Source: Echinicola vietnamensis DSM 17526 (GTDB lineage: Bacteria; Bacteroidota; Bacteroidia; Cytophagales; Cyclobacteriaceae). From it: 64,000 nt of DNA. The position numbers were made by a program, and so were the translations under genes. Location: NCBI RefSeq assembly GCF_000325705.1, contig NC_019904.1:1496001-1560000 (forward strand). Reading direction: 5' to 3'. Numbering within the stretch: the stretch's first letter is position 1; every line of letters starts with the position of its first letter. The notes beneath the pieces were generated by a model. It made no database searches. It was given only the letters and a program-made list of their open reading frames with translations, and had not been told where the DNA came from. Shown piece by piece: positions 46,293 through 55,395 of this stretch.

Positions 46293-48062
46293 ATGGAGTT
46301 TCGGTGGGAAATAAAAAGCAAGGCAGATCAATCAACAGTACAATCACTCAGTAGTGAAATCAATGTGAATCCTACATTGGCCAATTTATTGGCCAATCGA
46401 AAGGTGACCAGTTTTCAGGAAGCAAAAGACTTCTTTCGGCCTGATCTGGATAAGATTCACTCTCCGTTTCTGATGAAGGACATGGACAAGGCTGTGGATC
46501 GATTGGTGCAGGCGATTGAGCAAGAGGAGAAGATTTTGGTCTATGGTGATTATGATGTAGATGGCACCACTGCGGTGGCATTATTCTATGGTTTTTTAAG
46601 CAGTGTCTATCCCCATGTGGATTTTTATATTCCTGACCGTTACCAAGAAGGGTATGGGGTGTCCGAAAGGGGTGTCCGCTATGCAGCAGAGAATGGTTTT
46701 CGGCTGATTGTATCCTTGGACTGCGGGATAAAAGCCATAGAGAAAGTGGCATTGGCCAATAGCTTGGGCGTAGATTTTATTATTTGCGATCACCACACGC
46801 CAGGGGATGAGTTGCCCCATGCTTTGGCTGTGCTCGATCCCAAGCGGAAAGATTGTACCTATCCTTATAAAGAGCTCAGCGGTTGTGGTGTCGGGTTTAA
46901 GCTGATTCAGGCCTTTACCGAAAAGACAGGGAAGAACGCCAGCCACCTTTTTGGGTTGTTGGACTTGGTGGCGGTGAGCATTGCTGCGGATATTGTGCCG
47001 ATCACGGGTGAAAACAGGATCTTGGCTCACTATGGACTCGAACGGCTCAACAACAACCCAAGACCGGGATTGATGGCGTTGATACTGGCCGGGAAAGGGC
47101 AGCGTAGCCTTCAGGAGCTGCTGGAAAACCGCCAGCTGCTGCAGCGTGAAATGCTGCAGTTAAAATCAGATAAAGACATTGATATTTCCGATATTGTATT
47201 TCGGATAGGCCCACGGATCAATGCGTCCGGAAGACTGGAGCATGCAAAAGCCTCTGTGGAGCTGTTGATTTCCCAGGATATCCATGATGCCCTGCGTAGG
47301 GCAGAGGTGGTGGAAGATGTCAATGCTGCCCGGAAGAATTTTGATGAAAATATCACCAAGGAAGCCATCCAAATGATCGAGGATCGGGAGCAGGATAAGC
47401 CCTACAAGAGCACGGTGCTGTACAAGGAAGATTGGCACAAAGGTGTAATCGGGATTGTGGCATCGAGGTGTATCGAGCAGTATTACCGCCCGACCATCAT
47501 CCTGACAGAATCGAACAATAAGGCTACAGGAAGTGCCCGGTCGGTATATGACTTTGATATTTATGAAGCCATCAGTGAATGCAGCGACCTGTTGGAGCAG
47601 TTTGGCGGACATAAATACGCGGCAGGCCTGACGATGGAATTGGACAAGGTGCCGGCTTTTCAGGCGCGTTTTGAGGAGGTGGTCACGCGTCGCATTGCCG
47701 ATATCCATACCAAACCCGTACTGGAAGTGGACGATGAACTGGAGTTGGATCAGATCAATTACAAATTTTATAATATATTGCGTCAGATGGCGCCGTTTGG
47801 GCCGGGGAATACCGAGCCGATCTTCTGTGCCAACCAAGTATATGCGCAGAACATTAAGGTGCTTAAGGACAAACACCTGAAATTCGAGATCGTGCAGGAC
47901 GGTCAGGTGACCAGTCCGGTGTGCATCGCATTTGGTTTTGCGACCTATTATGAAATGTTGCGCAGTAAAATGCGGTTTAACATTGCGTTTGAAGTAAGGG
48001 AAAATACATTCAGAAATACCAGCAGCCTTCAGCTGTATGTGAAGGACATCAAATTTGACTGA
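46293..48062 (+). CDS. recJ: Single-stranded-DNA-specific exonuclease RecJ
   Basis: A 589-aa 5'-3' ssDNA exonuclease used in recombination and mismatch/base repair. The DHH-family motifs are clear: [36 protein letters not shown], and the C-terminal DHHA1 motif block [20 protein letters not shown]...[10 protein letters not shown]. An OB-like C-terminal domain (about 460-589) follows. lptB starts 2 bp after its stop and a GH3 gene 3 bp further on, so the three form an operon. Confidence 0.95.
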   Translation: MEFRWEIKSKADQSTVQSLSSEINVNPTLANLLANRKVTSFQEAKDFFRPDLDKIHSPFLMKDMDKAVDRLVQAIEQEEKILVYGDYDVDGTTAVALFYGFLSSVYPHVDFYIPDRYQEGYGVSERGVRYAAENGFRLIVSLDCGIKAIEKVALANSLGVDFIICDHHTPGDELPHALAVLDPKRKDCTYPYKELSGCGVGFKLIQAFTEKTGKNASHLFGLLDLVAVSIAADIVPITGENRILAHYGLERLNNNPRPGLMALILAGKGQRSLQELLENRQLLQREMLQLKSDKDIDISDIVFRIGPRINASGRLEHAKASVELLISQDIHDALRRAEVVEDVNAARKNFDENITKEAIQMIEDREQDKPYKSTVLYKEDWHKGVIGIVASRCIEQYYRPTIILTESNNKATGSARSVYDFDIYEAISECSDLLEQFGGHKYAAGLTMELDKVPAFQARFEEVVTRRIADIHTKPVLEVDDELELDQINYKFYNILRQMAPFGPGNTEPIFCANQVYAQNIKVLKDKHLKFEIVQDGQVTSPVCIAFGFATYYEMLRSKMRFNIAFEVRENTFRNTSSLQLYVKDIKFD

Positions 48063-48064
48063 CC

Positions 48065-48796
48065 ATGATACTACGAGGAGAAAACCTGATCAAGATATAC
48101 AAAGGCCGAAAAGTGGTTAACAATATTTCGGTCGAGGTAGAGCAAGGAGAGATTGTGGGGCTATTGGGGCCAAATGGAGCAGGTAAGACCACCTCATTTT
48201 ATATGATCGTAGGGCTTATCAAGCCCAATAGTGGTAAAGTCTTTTTGGATAAGGAAGAGATCACCCCCCTTCCCATGTACCGTCGGGCAAAGCTAGGAAT
48301 TGGTTATCTGGCGCAGGAAGCATCTGTCTTCCGGAAGCTTTCTGTGGAAGAGAACATTATGGCGGTTTTGGAAATGACCAATCTGCCAAAAGCAGCCCAA
48401 AAAGAAAAAATGGAAGAACTTTTAGAGGAGTTTAGCCTTACCCATGTGCGCAAAAACCTTGGCATGGTCCTTTCGGGTGGTGAGCGTAGGAGAACAGAGA
48501 TTGCACGGGCCTTGGCAGTGGATCCGAAGTTTGTTTTATTGGATGAGCCTTTTGCAGGGGTGGATCCCATTGCCGTGGAAGAAATCCAAACCATCGTGGC
48601 AAAATTGAAAAATAAGAACATAGGCATTTTGATCACGGATCACAATGTAAACGAAACCCTTTCGATAACCGATCGCGCTTACCTGATGTTTGAAGGAAAA
48701 TTGCTCAAAGCCGGAACGGCCGAGGAGCTTGCTGCCGATGAACAGGTTCGGAAAGTGTATTTGGGAAAACACTTTGAACTGAAACGTAAGATTTAA
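48065..48796 (+). CDS. lptB: LPS export ABC transporter ATP-binding protein
   Basis: A 243-aa ATPase that drives LPS extraction from the inner membrane with LptFG. Walker A is [11 protein letters not shown], the signature motif is [15 protein letters not shown], Walker [20 protein letters not shown], and the switch His is in [12 protein letters not shown]. These strings are typical of LptB rather than other ABC ATPases. Cotranscribed with recJ; LptF/G are elsewhere. Confidence 0.94.
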   Translation: MILRGENLIKIYKGRKVVNNISVEVEQGEIVGLLGPNGAGKTTSFYMIVGLIKPNSGKVFLDKEEITPLPMYRRAKLGIGYLAQEASVFRKLSVEENIMAVLEMTNLPKAAQKEKMEELLEEFSLTHVRKNLGMVLSGGERRRTEIARALAVDPKFVLLDEPFAGVDPIAVEEIQTIVAKLKNKNIGILITDHNVNETLSITDRAYLMFEGKLLKAGTAEELAADEQVRKVYLGKHFELKRKI

Positions 48797-48799
48797 TTT

Positions 48800-50320
48800 A
48801 TGGACGTATTAAATACTTTTATGACCTGGATTTTTAAAATCCGTATAGGTCAAATTGACAACTTCAAGGAGAATCCTATAGAAGTGCAGCAAGACATTTT
48901 TTTTGACCTGATCAAGTCAGCAAAAAAAACCCAGTTTGGGAAAAAATATGGGTTTGCTGATATCAAAAGTCCTAAGGACTTTGACCGCCAAGTGCCGGTG
49001 CATAGCTACGAACAGATGCAGCCGTATATCGAGCAGACCATGAGGGGGGAGCAGAATGTCATATGGCCGTCTGAAATCAGTTGGTTTTCAAAATCCTCTG
49101 GGACGACCAGCAGCCGGAGCAAATTTATTCCAGTTTCGCAAGAATCCTTGGAAGATTGCCATTTTAAAGGTGGGAAGGACATGCTATCTCTCTATGTCAA
49201 CAATTACCCAGACAGCAAACTTTTTACGGGGAAGAGCTTGGCGATTGGTGGTAGCAGTGAAGTCAATCGGCTAGATAACAATAAAAACAGTCATTATGGT
49301 GATATTTCTGCGGTCATCATGCGGAATTTGCCCGTCTGGGCACAGCTGGCCAGGACGCCGAGTCTTGAGACAGCCTTGATGAGCGAATGGGAGGAGAAGA
49401 TCGAGAAAATGGCGCGGGAGACCATGGAAGAAAATGTGCTCACCATATCGGGCGTGCCCACATGGACCATTGTCCTGCTGCAGCGGATCCTGGAGCTGAC
49501 CAATTCCAAGAGCATTCTGGAGGTGTGGCCAAACCTAGAGGTCTTCTTTCATGGAGCAGTGGCATTTGGGCCTTACCGGAGGATCTTTGAGGAGCTGATC
49601 CCTTCTTCTCAGATGCATTACATGGAAACCTATAATGCTTCCGAAGGCTTTTTTGGCATACAAGACCAGAAAAATTCAGATGAGTTGTTGCTGATGCTGG
49701 ATTATGGCATTTATTATGAATTTATCCCGATGGAGGAATGGGACAGCGATGATCCCAAAGTTTTGCCATTGGAGGCGGTGGAATTGGGCAAGAATTACGC
49801 CTTGGTCATCAGTACAAACGGGGGGCTTTGGCGATATAAGATAGGGGATACCGTTAAGTTCACTTCCATCCGTCCTTACCGAATTCGGATTTCAGGGAGG
49901 ACCAAGCATTTTATCAATGCATTTGGGGAAGAAGTGATCGTGGAAAATGCCGAGAAGGCTATTGAAGTAGCGGCTGAAGCTACCGATGCCAAAGTGGTTA
50001 ATTTTACGGCTGCACCGGTTTACTTTGAAGGTTCAGACAGCAAGGGGGCACACGAATGGATCATCGAATTTAGCCAAGCACCCTCAGACGAGGCTGTTTT
50101 TAAAGAAAAACTAGACGCTACCCTTCGGGAGGTCAACTCAGATTATGATGCCAAACGCTACCGTGATATTGCATTGGACAGGCCTAAGGTGCATTTTGCG
50201 GCAGCGGGACTTTTTGAAAAATGGATGAAATCGCGTGGCAAATTGGGCGGCCAAAATAAGGTGCCTCGATTGGCCAACAACCGAGAATACATCGATGCTA
50301 TTTTGGAGCTTATGAAATAA
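48800..50320 (+). CDS. GH3 (auxin-responsive promoter) family acyl-adenylate enzyme
   Basis: A 506-aa protein of the GH3 family, known from plants for joining amino acids to acyl hormones through adenylation. Bacteroidetes keep homologues of unknown substrate. Adenylation-type motifs: SKSSGTTSSRSKFIPVS (P-loop-like), YNASEGFFGIQ, and LWRYKIGDTVKFTSIRPYRIRISGR. Cytoplasmic. Third gene of the recJ-lptB operon (3-bp gap), which does not clarify the substrate. Confidence 0.88.
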   Translation: MDVLNTFMTWIFKIRIGQIDNFKENPIEVQQDIFFDLIKSAKKTQFGKKYGFADIKSPKDFDRQVPVHSYEQMQPYIEQTMRGEQNVIWPSEISWFSKSSGTTSSRSKFIPVSQESLEDCHFKGGKDMLSLYVNNYPDSKLFTGKSLAIGGSSEVNRLDNNKNSHYGDISAVIMRNLPVWAQLARTPSLETALMSEWEEKIEKMARETMEENVLTISGVPTWTIVLLQRILELTNSKSILEVWPNLEVFFHGAVAFGPYRRIFEELIPSSQMHYMETYNASEGFFGIQDQKNSDELLLMLDYGIYYEFIPMEEWDSDDPKVLPLEAVELGKNYALVISTNGGLWRYKIGDTVKFTSIRPYRIRISGRTKHFINAFGEEVIVENAEKAIEVAAEATDAKVVNFTAAPVYFEGSDSKGAHEWIIEFSQAPSDEAVFKEKLDATLREVNSDYDAKRYRDIALDRPKVHFAAAGLFEKWMKSRGKLGGQNKVPRLANNREYIDAILELMK

Positions 50321-50393
50321 AAATGTGAAAGGATCCATTCATGCCTTGATGCGAAAACCAAGGCATAAATGGCATGTCTTTTTGAGGGATCGA

Positions 50394-51308
50394 TTAGATG
50401 TTCAGCAGGGCTTGAAGGAAGCTCATGTTCTCACCTTTTCTTTTGATGACCAGCATGGGGACTTTATAATTGATTTCGACCAATCTTTCCGCTACACTTC
50501 CCAGCAGCAGCGCCGCTGAATTGCTTCTGCCCCTGCTGCCGATGACCACTAAATCTATGTCTTTGGCGAGGGCATCCTTGAGGATGTCATCGGCTTTGAT
50601 AGAATCTTTATTTAACACAAAATCACATGGATGGTCTTCGATTTTGTGTTTCTTCACCATCTTATCAAATTCTTTTTTCGCGTTTTCCTTCATGATTTCG
50701 GCAAATTCCTCGAAGGATTTACCGGTTTTGTGATACCCAATGGGCACATCGTAAAGGTGGATATAACGAATTTCGGCATCTTTTTTCTCCTTGATGAAGT
50801 TTTCGACTTTTTCAAGGACTACTTCGGTATGCTCGGAGAAGTCAATGGGTACCAATAGTTTTTTCAGCTGATTTTGTCCCATATCTTCTGTTACGAAGAA
50901 GACGGAAGCAGGCGCTTTCTGAGCAATGCGCTTAGGGAGTTTTCCGCTACCTTCAAGGGCTGTTTTTCTGCCCATGATGATGAAGTCTACGTGTTTGATT
51001 TTAGACCATCTCAAGAGGCTGTCCATGGGGTCGCCCTCTTCTGCATTGACTTCCACTTCTACCTCGGCAGGAAGGCCGAGGGAAGCAATTTTATTTTCAA
51101 TTTCCTTTTCGATGCTCTCATCTACTGGAGCCATCAAATTTGGATAAGTACTGGCAATATCATCAGGAAGGGCAAGGTTTGCTGCCACATGGGTAAAATA
51201 GAGTTTGTTTAGGTCTAAAAGTTCGATGACCTTTTTGATGTTTTCTAAGATCACCTTGTCCATTTTGGTAAGGTCCAGTCCGACCAATGCTGTATTGTTC
51301 TGTGCCAT
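50394..51308 (-). CDS. Universal stress protein, tandem UspA domains
   Basis: A 304-aa cytoplasmic protein with two UspA-like halves (about 4-138 and 148-290). The second half keeps the nucleotide-binding pattern DLVVIGSRGRSNSAALLLGSVAERL; the first is degenerate (DFIIMGRKTALEGSGKLPKRIA). Tandem Usp proteins bind ATP and help survival under stress. Monocistronic, divergent from the 2H phosphoesterase. Confidence 0.9.
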   Translation of the reverse strand: MAQNNTALVGLDLTKMDKVILENIKKVIELLDLNKLYFTHVAANLALPDDIASTYPNLMAPVDESIEKEIENKIASLGLPAEVEVEVNAEEGDPMDSLLRWSKIKHVDFIIMGRKTALEGSGKLPKRIAQKAPASVFFVTEDMGQNQLKKLLVPIDFSEHTEVVLEKVENFIKEKKDAEIRYIHLYDVPIGYHKTGKSFEEFAEIMKENAKKEFDKMVKKHKIEDHPCDFVLNKDSIKADDILKDALAKDIDLVVIGSRGRSNSAALLLGSVAERLVEINYKVPMLVIKRKGENMSFLQALLNI

Positions 51309-51537
51309 AAGTTGATTAAAGAATTTGTAACAATTTAATAGATACTGAGCAGCTAAGAAAGAGAAACGCGGAGAATTGTAATGGGGAGCTTTGGGAAATG
51401 ATGATCGGCTCAGCTGTAGATTTAATGGAAGAGAGGTTCAGGTATGGGCGGATTGGACCGAGGCGTGTCATGTAACGACAGCGATGGTTTTCCCATGGGG
51501 GTTTTATTATTGTAACCTAAATTATGCATCTTTGAGC

Positions 51538-52110
51538 ATGCCAAAGTCATTACAAAAATATTTTGTGGCGATCGTCCCACCAGAGGAGGTACAGGCCCAA
51601 GCGCAGGAAATAAAGGAAGCTGTGCGGGATAAGTACAATGCCAAGCATGCGCTGAAATCTCCCGCCCATGTGACCCTAAAGATGCCATTTGTCTGGAATG
51701 AATTTAAAGAGGATAAGCTCCGAGCGCTGCTGGAAGCTTTTTTTAAAGACCAGCCTTCTTTTCCGTTGGAGTTTAAGGGCATTGGGCGCTTTGGCAGGCG
51801 GATTATGTATGCGCGGGTCCATGGCGGTGATCCGTTGACTTCCATGCAGGAAGCCTTCAGCCAATATTGTAAAAGGGAGCTGAAGCTAAATGTGGAGCTC
51901 AGCGATAAGGCTTTTACGCCCCATGTGACATTGGTGTACAGTGACCTGAAAAAGCGATTTTTTGATGAATGCTGGGCAATGCTAAAAGAAAAAGGCTTTT
52001 ATGGAAAAATGGAAGTCCAGCAGGTTGCCTTGTTAAAAAAGGTGGATTTTAGGTGGCAAGTATTGGCAATGATCCCCATGGCTATGGATACGACGGGCAT
52101 TCAGGATTAG
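51538..52110 (+). CDS. 2H phosphoesterase (2'-5' RNA ligase family)
   Basis: A 190-aa protein with the two HxT/S signatures of the 2H fold: PAHVTLKMPF (about residue 42) and FTPHVTLVYSD (about 129). These two histidines act on 2'-3' cyclic or 2'-5' phosphodiester ends; the biological substrate is unknown for most bacterial members. The frame is open from 51391, but ATG 51538 (MPKSLQKYFVAIVPP) opens the conserved fold and is preferred. Confidence 0.85.
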   Translation: MPKSLQKYFVAIVPPEEVQAQAQEIKEAVRDKYNAKHALKSPAHVTLKMPFVWNEFKEDKLRALLEAFFKDQPSFPLEFKGIGRFGRRIMYARVHGGDPLTSMQEAFSQYCKRELKLNVELSDKAFTPHVTLVYSDLKKRFFDECWAMLKEKGFYGKMEVQQVALLKKVDFRWQVLAMIPMAMDTTGIQD

Positions 52111-52123
52111 TGCGGAAGATCAT

Positions 52124-52157
52124 AAAAAAAGGGAACCAAAACGGCTCCCTTTTTTTA
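52124..52157. terminator. Bidirectional terminator between 2H gene and rplS
   Basis: AAAAAAAGGGAACC-AAAAC-GGCTCCCTTTTTTT, a stem with A/T tails on both sides, lying between convergent genes. Confidence 0.88.
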
Positions 52158-52173
52158 TGCTTTAGGCTGTGAA

Positions 52174-52539
52174 TTAGTGTTTCACATTGATTTTTTCTTT
52201 TACTCTTGCAGCCTTTCCTTGACGACCACGTAGGTAGTAAAGTCTAGCTCTTCTCACTCTACCTTGTCTCAGCACTTCGATTTTCTCGATGCTTGGGCTA
52301 AGAAGAGGGAAAATTCTTTCTACACCGATGCCGCTGGAGATTTTTCTTACAGTGAAAGTCTCTCCATTGGTGTTAACGTTCTTACGTTGGATGACGGTAC
52401 CTTGGAACAGCTGCACACGTTCTTTGTTACCCTCTTTGATGCGTACGTGAACGTTAATTGTATCTCCTGACTTGAAAGAAGGGAACTTGGCTCTCGCCTC
52501 GTTGTATTCCTCTTCTACAATTTTAAGTAGTTCGCTCAT
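52174..52539 (-). CDS. rplS: 50S ribosomal protein L19
   Basis: A 121-aa ribosomal protein at the 30S/50S interface. Typical strings: [48 protein letters not shown] and [20 protein letters not shown]. The frame is open to 52590, but ATG 52539 ([11 protein letters not shown]) is the family start. Last gene of the rpsP-rimM-trmD-rplS cluster. Confidence 0.97.
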   Translation of the reverse strand: MSELLKIVEEEYNEARAKFPSFKSGDTINVHVRIKEGNKERVQLFQGTVIQRKNVNTNGETFTVRKISSGIGVERIFPLLSPSIEKIEVLRQGRVRRARLYYLRGRQGKAARVKEKINVKH

Positions 52540-52618
52540 ATCTGTATGATTTATGTGCTTATCGCAAATTCGAATTGCAAAGGTATGCAATTATCTATTT
52601 TATTCAATTAATTATCAA

Positions 52619-53326
52619 CTATTTACGTTTATCGCCTTCCTCGAGATCATGGCCTTCCAATAAGTCAGGCCTTCGTTCTTTGGTACGGCGAACCGATTCT
52701 TCAAACCTCCAATGGGCGATCTTTTCATTGTGACCGGAAAGTAAAATATCAGGTACTTTCATGCCTTCGTATTCTGCCGGTCGCGTGTAGATCGGTGGCG
52801 CCAGTAAGCCATCTTGAAAGGAATCCGTTAAGGCGGAGGTCTCATCATTGAGCACCCCGGGGATCAAGCGAATCACCGCATCTGCAACCACGGCAGCAGC
52901 CAATTCACCACCGGAAAGCACAAAGTCACCAATGCTGATTTCACGGGTAATGTATTTTTGCCGGATCCGTTCATCCACGCCTTTATAATGACCACAAAGG
53001 ATCATCAGGTTTCCCTTAAGCGAGAGGGAATTGGCCATTTGCTGATCGAAAGTTTTTCCATCAGGGGTCATGTAGATGATTTCATCGTAATCCCGTTCGC
53101 TTTTGAGTGCTTCGATGCACTTGGCTATGGGTTCGATCATCATGACCATGCCGGCACCTCCTCCAAAAGCATAATCGTCGACCTGCTTTTGTTTGTTGGT
53201 GGCATAATCCCTGAGATTGTGCACTTGGACCTTGGCCAGTCCTTTTTCTTCCGCTCGTTTGAGGATGGAATGTGAAAAAGGCCCTTCCAAAAGACCCGGT
53301 ACCACGGTTATAATATCGATCTGCAT
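52619..53326 (-). CDS. trmD: tRNA (guanine-37-N1) methyltransferase
   Basis: A 235-aa SPOUT-fold enzyme that makes m1G37 in tRNAs and so prevents frameshifting. Knot motifs [12 protein letters not shown] and [29 protein letters not shown] are complete. Starts 3 bp after the rimM stop, in the conserved cluster. Confidence 0.97.
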   Translation of the reverse strand: MQIDIITVVPGLLEGPFSHSILKRAEEKGLAKVQVHNLRDYATNKQKQVDDYAFGGGAGMVMMIEPIAKCIEALKSERDYDEIIYMTPDGKTFDQQMANSLSLKGNLMILCGHYKGVDERIRQKYITREISIGDFVLSGGELAAAVVADAVIRLIPGVLNDETSALTDSFQDGLLAPPIYTRPAEYEGMKVPDILLSGHNEKIAHWRFEESVRRTKERRPDLLEGHDLEEGDKRK

Positions 53327-53329
53327 GGC

Positions 53330-53860
53330 TTAATCCTCTAGGTATATTTCAAGTAAGCCGTCTGGCAGTTGGCAGAAAACTTTTTTCGCTGCCTTGTCCA
53401 CTTTAAGGATAATGTCATCCTGAATAGGTATCAGGATTTCTTTTCCTTGATAATCCAATCCCAACAAGTATTGGGTCTGGAGGTCATATATCTCCTTTAC
53501 ACTACCTAAAACTCCCTTGGAGGCATCTTCTACTTCAAAGCCGACCAACTCATGATAATAATATTGGTCATCCTCTAACGCGGGGAGGTCTTTAAGTGGA
53601 AGATAGAGCGCCGTTCCCACAAGGGTATCGGCTGCGTTTTTGTCATCATATCCCTCAAACTTGGCTAGAAAGCGGTTGTTGGGCTGGGAGACAAAGTGCT
53701 CTAGAAAGTAAGGGGCCAGTCGGTTGTTTTTTTCCAAAAAGACATGCTCGATGTCTTCGTAATTTTCTGGATAATCCACATCCAGGACAGCCACTACTTC
53801 TCCTTGGAGCCCATGAACTTTAGCAATGTAGCCTAACTGGAAACAGTTGTCTTTGTTCAT
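53330..53860 (-). CDS. rimM: Ribosome maturation factor RimM
   Basis: A 176-aa factor that binds S19 and helps 16S 3'-domain processing. The N-terminal RimM domain (LGYIAKVHGLQGEVVAVLDVD) and C-terminal PRC-barrel (YYYHELVGFEVEDAS, LLGLDYQGKEILIPIQDDII) are seen. Between rpsP (14-bp gap) and trmD (3-bp gap). Confidence 0.96.
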   Translation of the reverse strand: MNKDNCFQLGYIAKVHGLQGEVVAVLDVDYPENYEDIEHVFLEKNNRLAPYFLEHFVSQPNNRFLAKFEGYDDKNAADTLVGTALYLPLKDLPALEDDQYYYHELVGFEVEDASKGVLGSVKEIYDLQTQYLLGLDYQGKEILIPIQDDIILKVDKAAKKVFCQLPDGLLEIYLED

Positions 53861-53874
53861 GGAAAGGTGCGTAA

Positions 53875-54444
53875 TTAACCTTTGTTTTCTTCTTCTTCGT
53901 TGCTTTCAGCAGCAGGAGCTTCGCTTTCCTCGCCTTCAGCAGGAGCTTCAGCTTCAGCGGCTTCTGCCTCAGCAGCGGCTTTAGCTTCTTCTTCTCTTTT
54001 CTTAATCGCCTCAAGACGAGCTTCGTTTTTAGCCACTTCCGCTTCGTGAGCTTTCTTACGAGCATCTTCTTTTGCTTGTGCGATTTTGTCTCTCTTGCCA
54101 GTGATGGAAGACTCTTTTTCTTCGATCCAAGCTTGGTATTTCTTGTCTGCTTCTTCTTGGGTGATCGCGCCTTTCAAGACACCGATCTGAAGGTGCTTTT
54201 TCAGCAATACACCACGGTAAGAAAGCATCGCTTTTACAGTGTCCGTAGGCTGGGCACCATTAAGCAACCATTGCAAAGCTCTATCATTGTTGATGTTGAT
54301 AGAAGCAGGGTCAGTGTTCGGGTTATACGAACCGATTTTTTCGATAAAGCGTCCATCACGTGGAGCTCTTGCATCAGCTACAACGACATCGTAGATGGCT
54401 AATCTTTTTCTACCTCTACGAGCTAATCTGATTTTTACTGCCAT
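53875..54444 (-). CDS. rpsP: 30S ribosomal protein S16 with long C-terminal tail
   Basis: A 189-aa S16. The core (about 1-85) has [40 protein letters not shown]. About 100 extra residues follow, first charged helix then an Ala/Glu-rich tail ([20 protein letters not shown]), absent in E. coli S16 (82 aa) but common in Bacteroidetes. The frame is open to 54501; ATG 54444 is the family start. First gene of its operon, with a strong promoter upstream. Confidence 0.96.
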   Translation of the reverse strand: MAVKIRLARRGRKRLAIYDVVVADARAPRDGRFIEKIGSYNPNTDPASININNDRALQWLLNGAQPTDTVKAMLSYRGVLLKKHLQIGVLKGAITQEEADKKYQAWIEEKESSITGKRDKIAQAKEDARKKAHEAEVAKNEARLEAIKKREEEAKAAAEAEAAEAEAPAEGEESEAPAAESNEEEENKG

Positions 54445-54498
54445 ATTATATTGATATTTAGTGAATTGATGGATCTCGTCCATCGTAAATTTGGACTG

Positions 54499-54530
54499 CA
54501 AAGATAGCGGATTTATCTTTAAAAGAACAA
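54499..54530 (-). promoter_or_regulatory. Promoter of the rpsP-rimM-trmD-rplS operon
   Basis: Minus-strand TATCTTTG (54499-54506) is an exact TAnnTTTG -7 element, with a TTGT word about 20 bp upstream (54527-54530). Best promoter match in the window; the start codon is 55 bp downstream. Confidence 0.7.
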
Positions 54531-54597
54531 GTTAGGTAGAGAATATTTGCGGAATAAGGAAAATATGTTTTAAATTGCGGCACATTTTAGGACGGCA

Positions 54598-54758
54598 AGG
54601 AGCATAATTCAGGTAAGACCAAATCGACGAAGGGCTTAATGCCTTGGAAGTTGATTTATACGGAGGAAGTAGAGACCCGAGTTCTTGCCAGAATTAGAGA
54701 AAAATATTGGAAGTCAGGAATAGGGAAGGAAAAGTTGAAATCCCTACTTTCAGATTGA
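54598..54758 (+). pseudogene. 5'-truncated GIY-YIG nuclease gene (array copy 1)
   Basis: Only the C-terminal about 53 codons remain: HNSGKTKSTKGLMPWKLIY onward to the stop at 54756-54758. The sequence is nearly identical to copies 2 and 3 but lacks the GIY-YIG start and so the catalytic Tyr/Arg half. Homology begins abruptly near 54598, marking the left edge of the array about 90 bp from the rpsP promoter. Dead remnant. Confidence 0.8.
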
Positions 54759-54763
54759 TACAT

Positions 54764-54819
54764 GGTCCCGTAGTTCAATGGATAGAATACCTGCCGGCAG
54801 GCAGGGAAGTTTACAGGAT
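54764..54819 (+). pseudogene. Broken tRNA-Arg copy A
   Basis: Identical to the intact tRNA-Arg over its first 26 nt (acceptor 5' strand, D arm). It is then interrupted by a GC-rich palindrome (54790-54806), resumes with GGAAGTTT, and lacks the anticodon-loop stretch CCTAAACTTTAGAT before a final ACAGG. Cannot make a tRNA. Confidence 0.85.
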
Positions 54820-54829
54820 ATCAACCAGC

Positions 54830-55072
54830 ATGTATGTCGTATATGCAATAAAGAGTACAGTGGCCAATCGGATTTACGTTGGCTTCACCTCAGACCTCAA
54901 AAGGAGAATGAGGGAGCACAATTCAGGTAAGACCAAATCGACGAAGGGCTTTATGCCTTGGGAGTTGATTTATACGGAGGAAGTAGAGACCCGAGTTCTT
55001 GCCAGAATTAGAGAAAAATATTGGAAGTCAGGAATAGGGAAGGAAAAGCTGAAATCCCTAATTTCAGATTGA
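54830..55072 (+). CDS. Small GIY-YIG nuclease (array copy 2)
   Basis: An 80-aa single-domain nuclease of the UvrC-N/GIY-YIG fold. The pattern is MYVVYAIKS (GIY position), NRIYVGFTSDLKRRMREH (YIG and catalytic Arg), then the Glu-bearing TEEVETRVLARIREKYWKSG helix. ATG 54830 is chosen because it starts the fold; the longer open frame upstream only translates the tRNA fragment and palindrome. It stops 5 bp before the next tRNA fragment. Stand-alone members of this size are common in Bacteroidetes and have no proven role. Confidence 0.8.
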   Translation: MYVVYAIKSTVANRIYVGFTSDLKRRMREHNSGKTKSTKGFMPWELIYTEEVETRVLARIREKYWKSGIGKEKLKSLISD

Positions 55073-55077
55073 TACAT

Positions 55078-55137
55078 GGTCCCGTAGTTCAATGGATAGA
55101 ATACCTGCCTGCCGGCAGGCAGGGAAGTTTACAGGAT
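55078..55137 (+). pseudogene. Broken tRNA-Arg copy B
   Basis: Same structure as copy A: 26 nt identical to tRNA-Arg, a 20-bp perfect palindrome at 55104-55123, GGAAGTTT, then a jump over the anticodon loop to ACAGG. Confidence 0.85.
55104..55123. repeat. 20-bp perfect palindrome inside the tRNA fragment
   Basis: CCTGCCTGCCGGCAGGCAGG, a perfect inverted repeat. A shorter version lies at 54790-54806 in copy A. When translated by chance it gives the LPAGRQG string often seen in spurious Bacteroidetes ORFs, so it is probably a widespread mobile palindrome. Confidence 0.85.
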
Positions 55138-55147
55138 GTCAACCAGC

Positions 55148-55393
55148 ATGTATACGGTATATGCGATAAAGAGTACAGTGGCCAATCGGATTTACGTTGG
55201 CTTCACCTCAGACCTCAAAAGGAGAATGAGGGAGCACAATTCAGGTAAGACCAAATCGACGAAGGGCTTTATGCCTTGGAAGTTGATATTTACGGAGGAA
55301 GTAGAGCCCCGAGTTCTTGCCAGAATTAGAGAAAAATATTGGAAGTCAGGAATAGGGAAGAAAAAGTTGAAATCCCTAATTTCAGATTTATAG
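55148..55393 (+). CDS. Small GIY-YIG nuclease (array copy 3)
   Basis: An 81-aa near-identical sister of copy 2 (MYTVYAIKS, NRIYVGFTSDLKRRMREH, TEEVEPRVLARIREK). ATG 55148 starts the fold; an in-frame ATG at 55136 adds four residues. Its TAG stop ends 2 bp before nucleotide 1 of the intact tRNA-Arg, leaving no room for a separate tRNA promoter, so the tRNA is probably transcribed through this gene. Confidence 0.8.
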   Translation: MYTVYAIKSTVANRIYVGFTSDLKRRMREHNSGKTKSTKGFMPWKLIFTEEVEPRVLARIREKYWKSGIGKKKLKSLISDL

Positions 55394-55395
55394 AT

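Larger units (their letters stand above)
54764..55395 (+). repeat. Tandem units: tRNA-Arg fragment + palindrome + GIY-YIG gene
   Basis: Two complete units of 314 bp (54764-55077) and 318 bp (55078-55395), near-identical. A truncated unit lies to the left and the intact tRNA-Arg to the right. The 4-bp length difference is one extra CCTG/CAGG step in the palindrome. Each unit begins exactly at tRNA nucleotide 1. Confidence 0.92.

Noticed and set aside
54707..55248. Longer frames reading through tRNA fragments and palindrome into GIY-YIG genes
   Set aside because: The extra residues translate tRNA and palindrome sequence (LPAGRQG-type string), a known source of false N-termini; the nuclease fold starts at the later ATG.
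54598..55395. CRISPR array
   Set aside because: The repeat unit is over 300 bp and encodes a protein; there are no short repeats with unique spacers.
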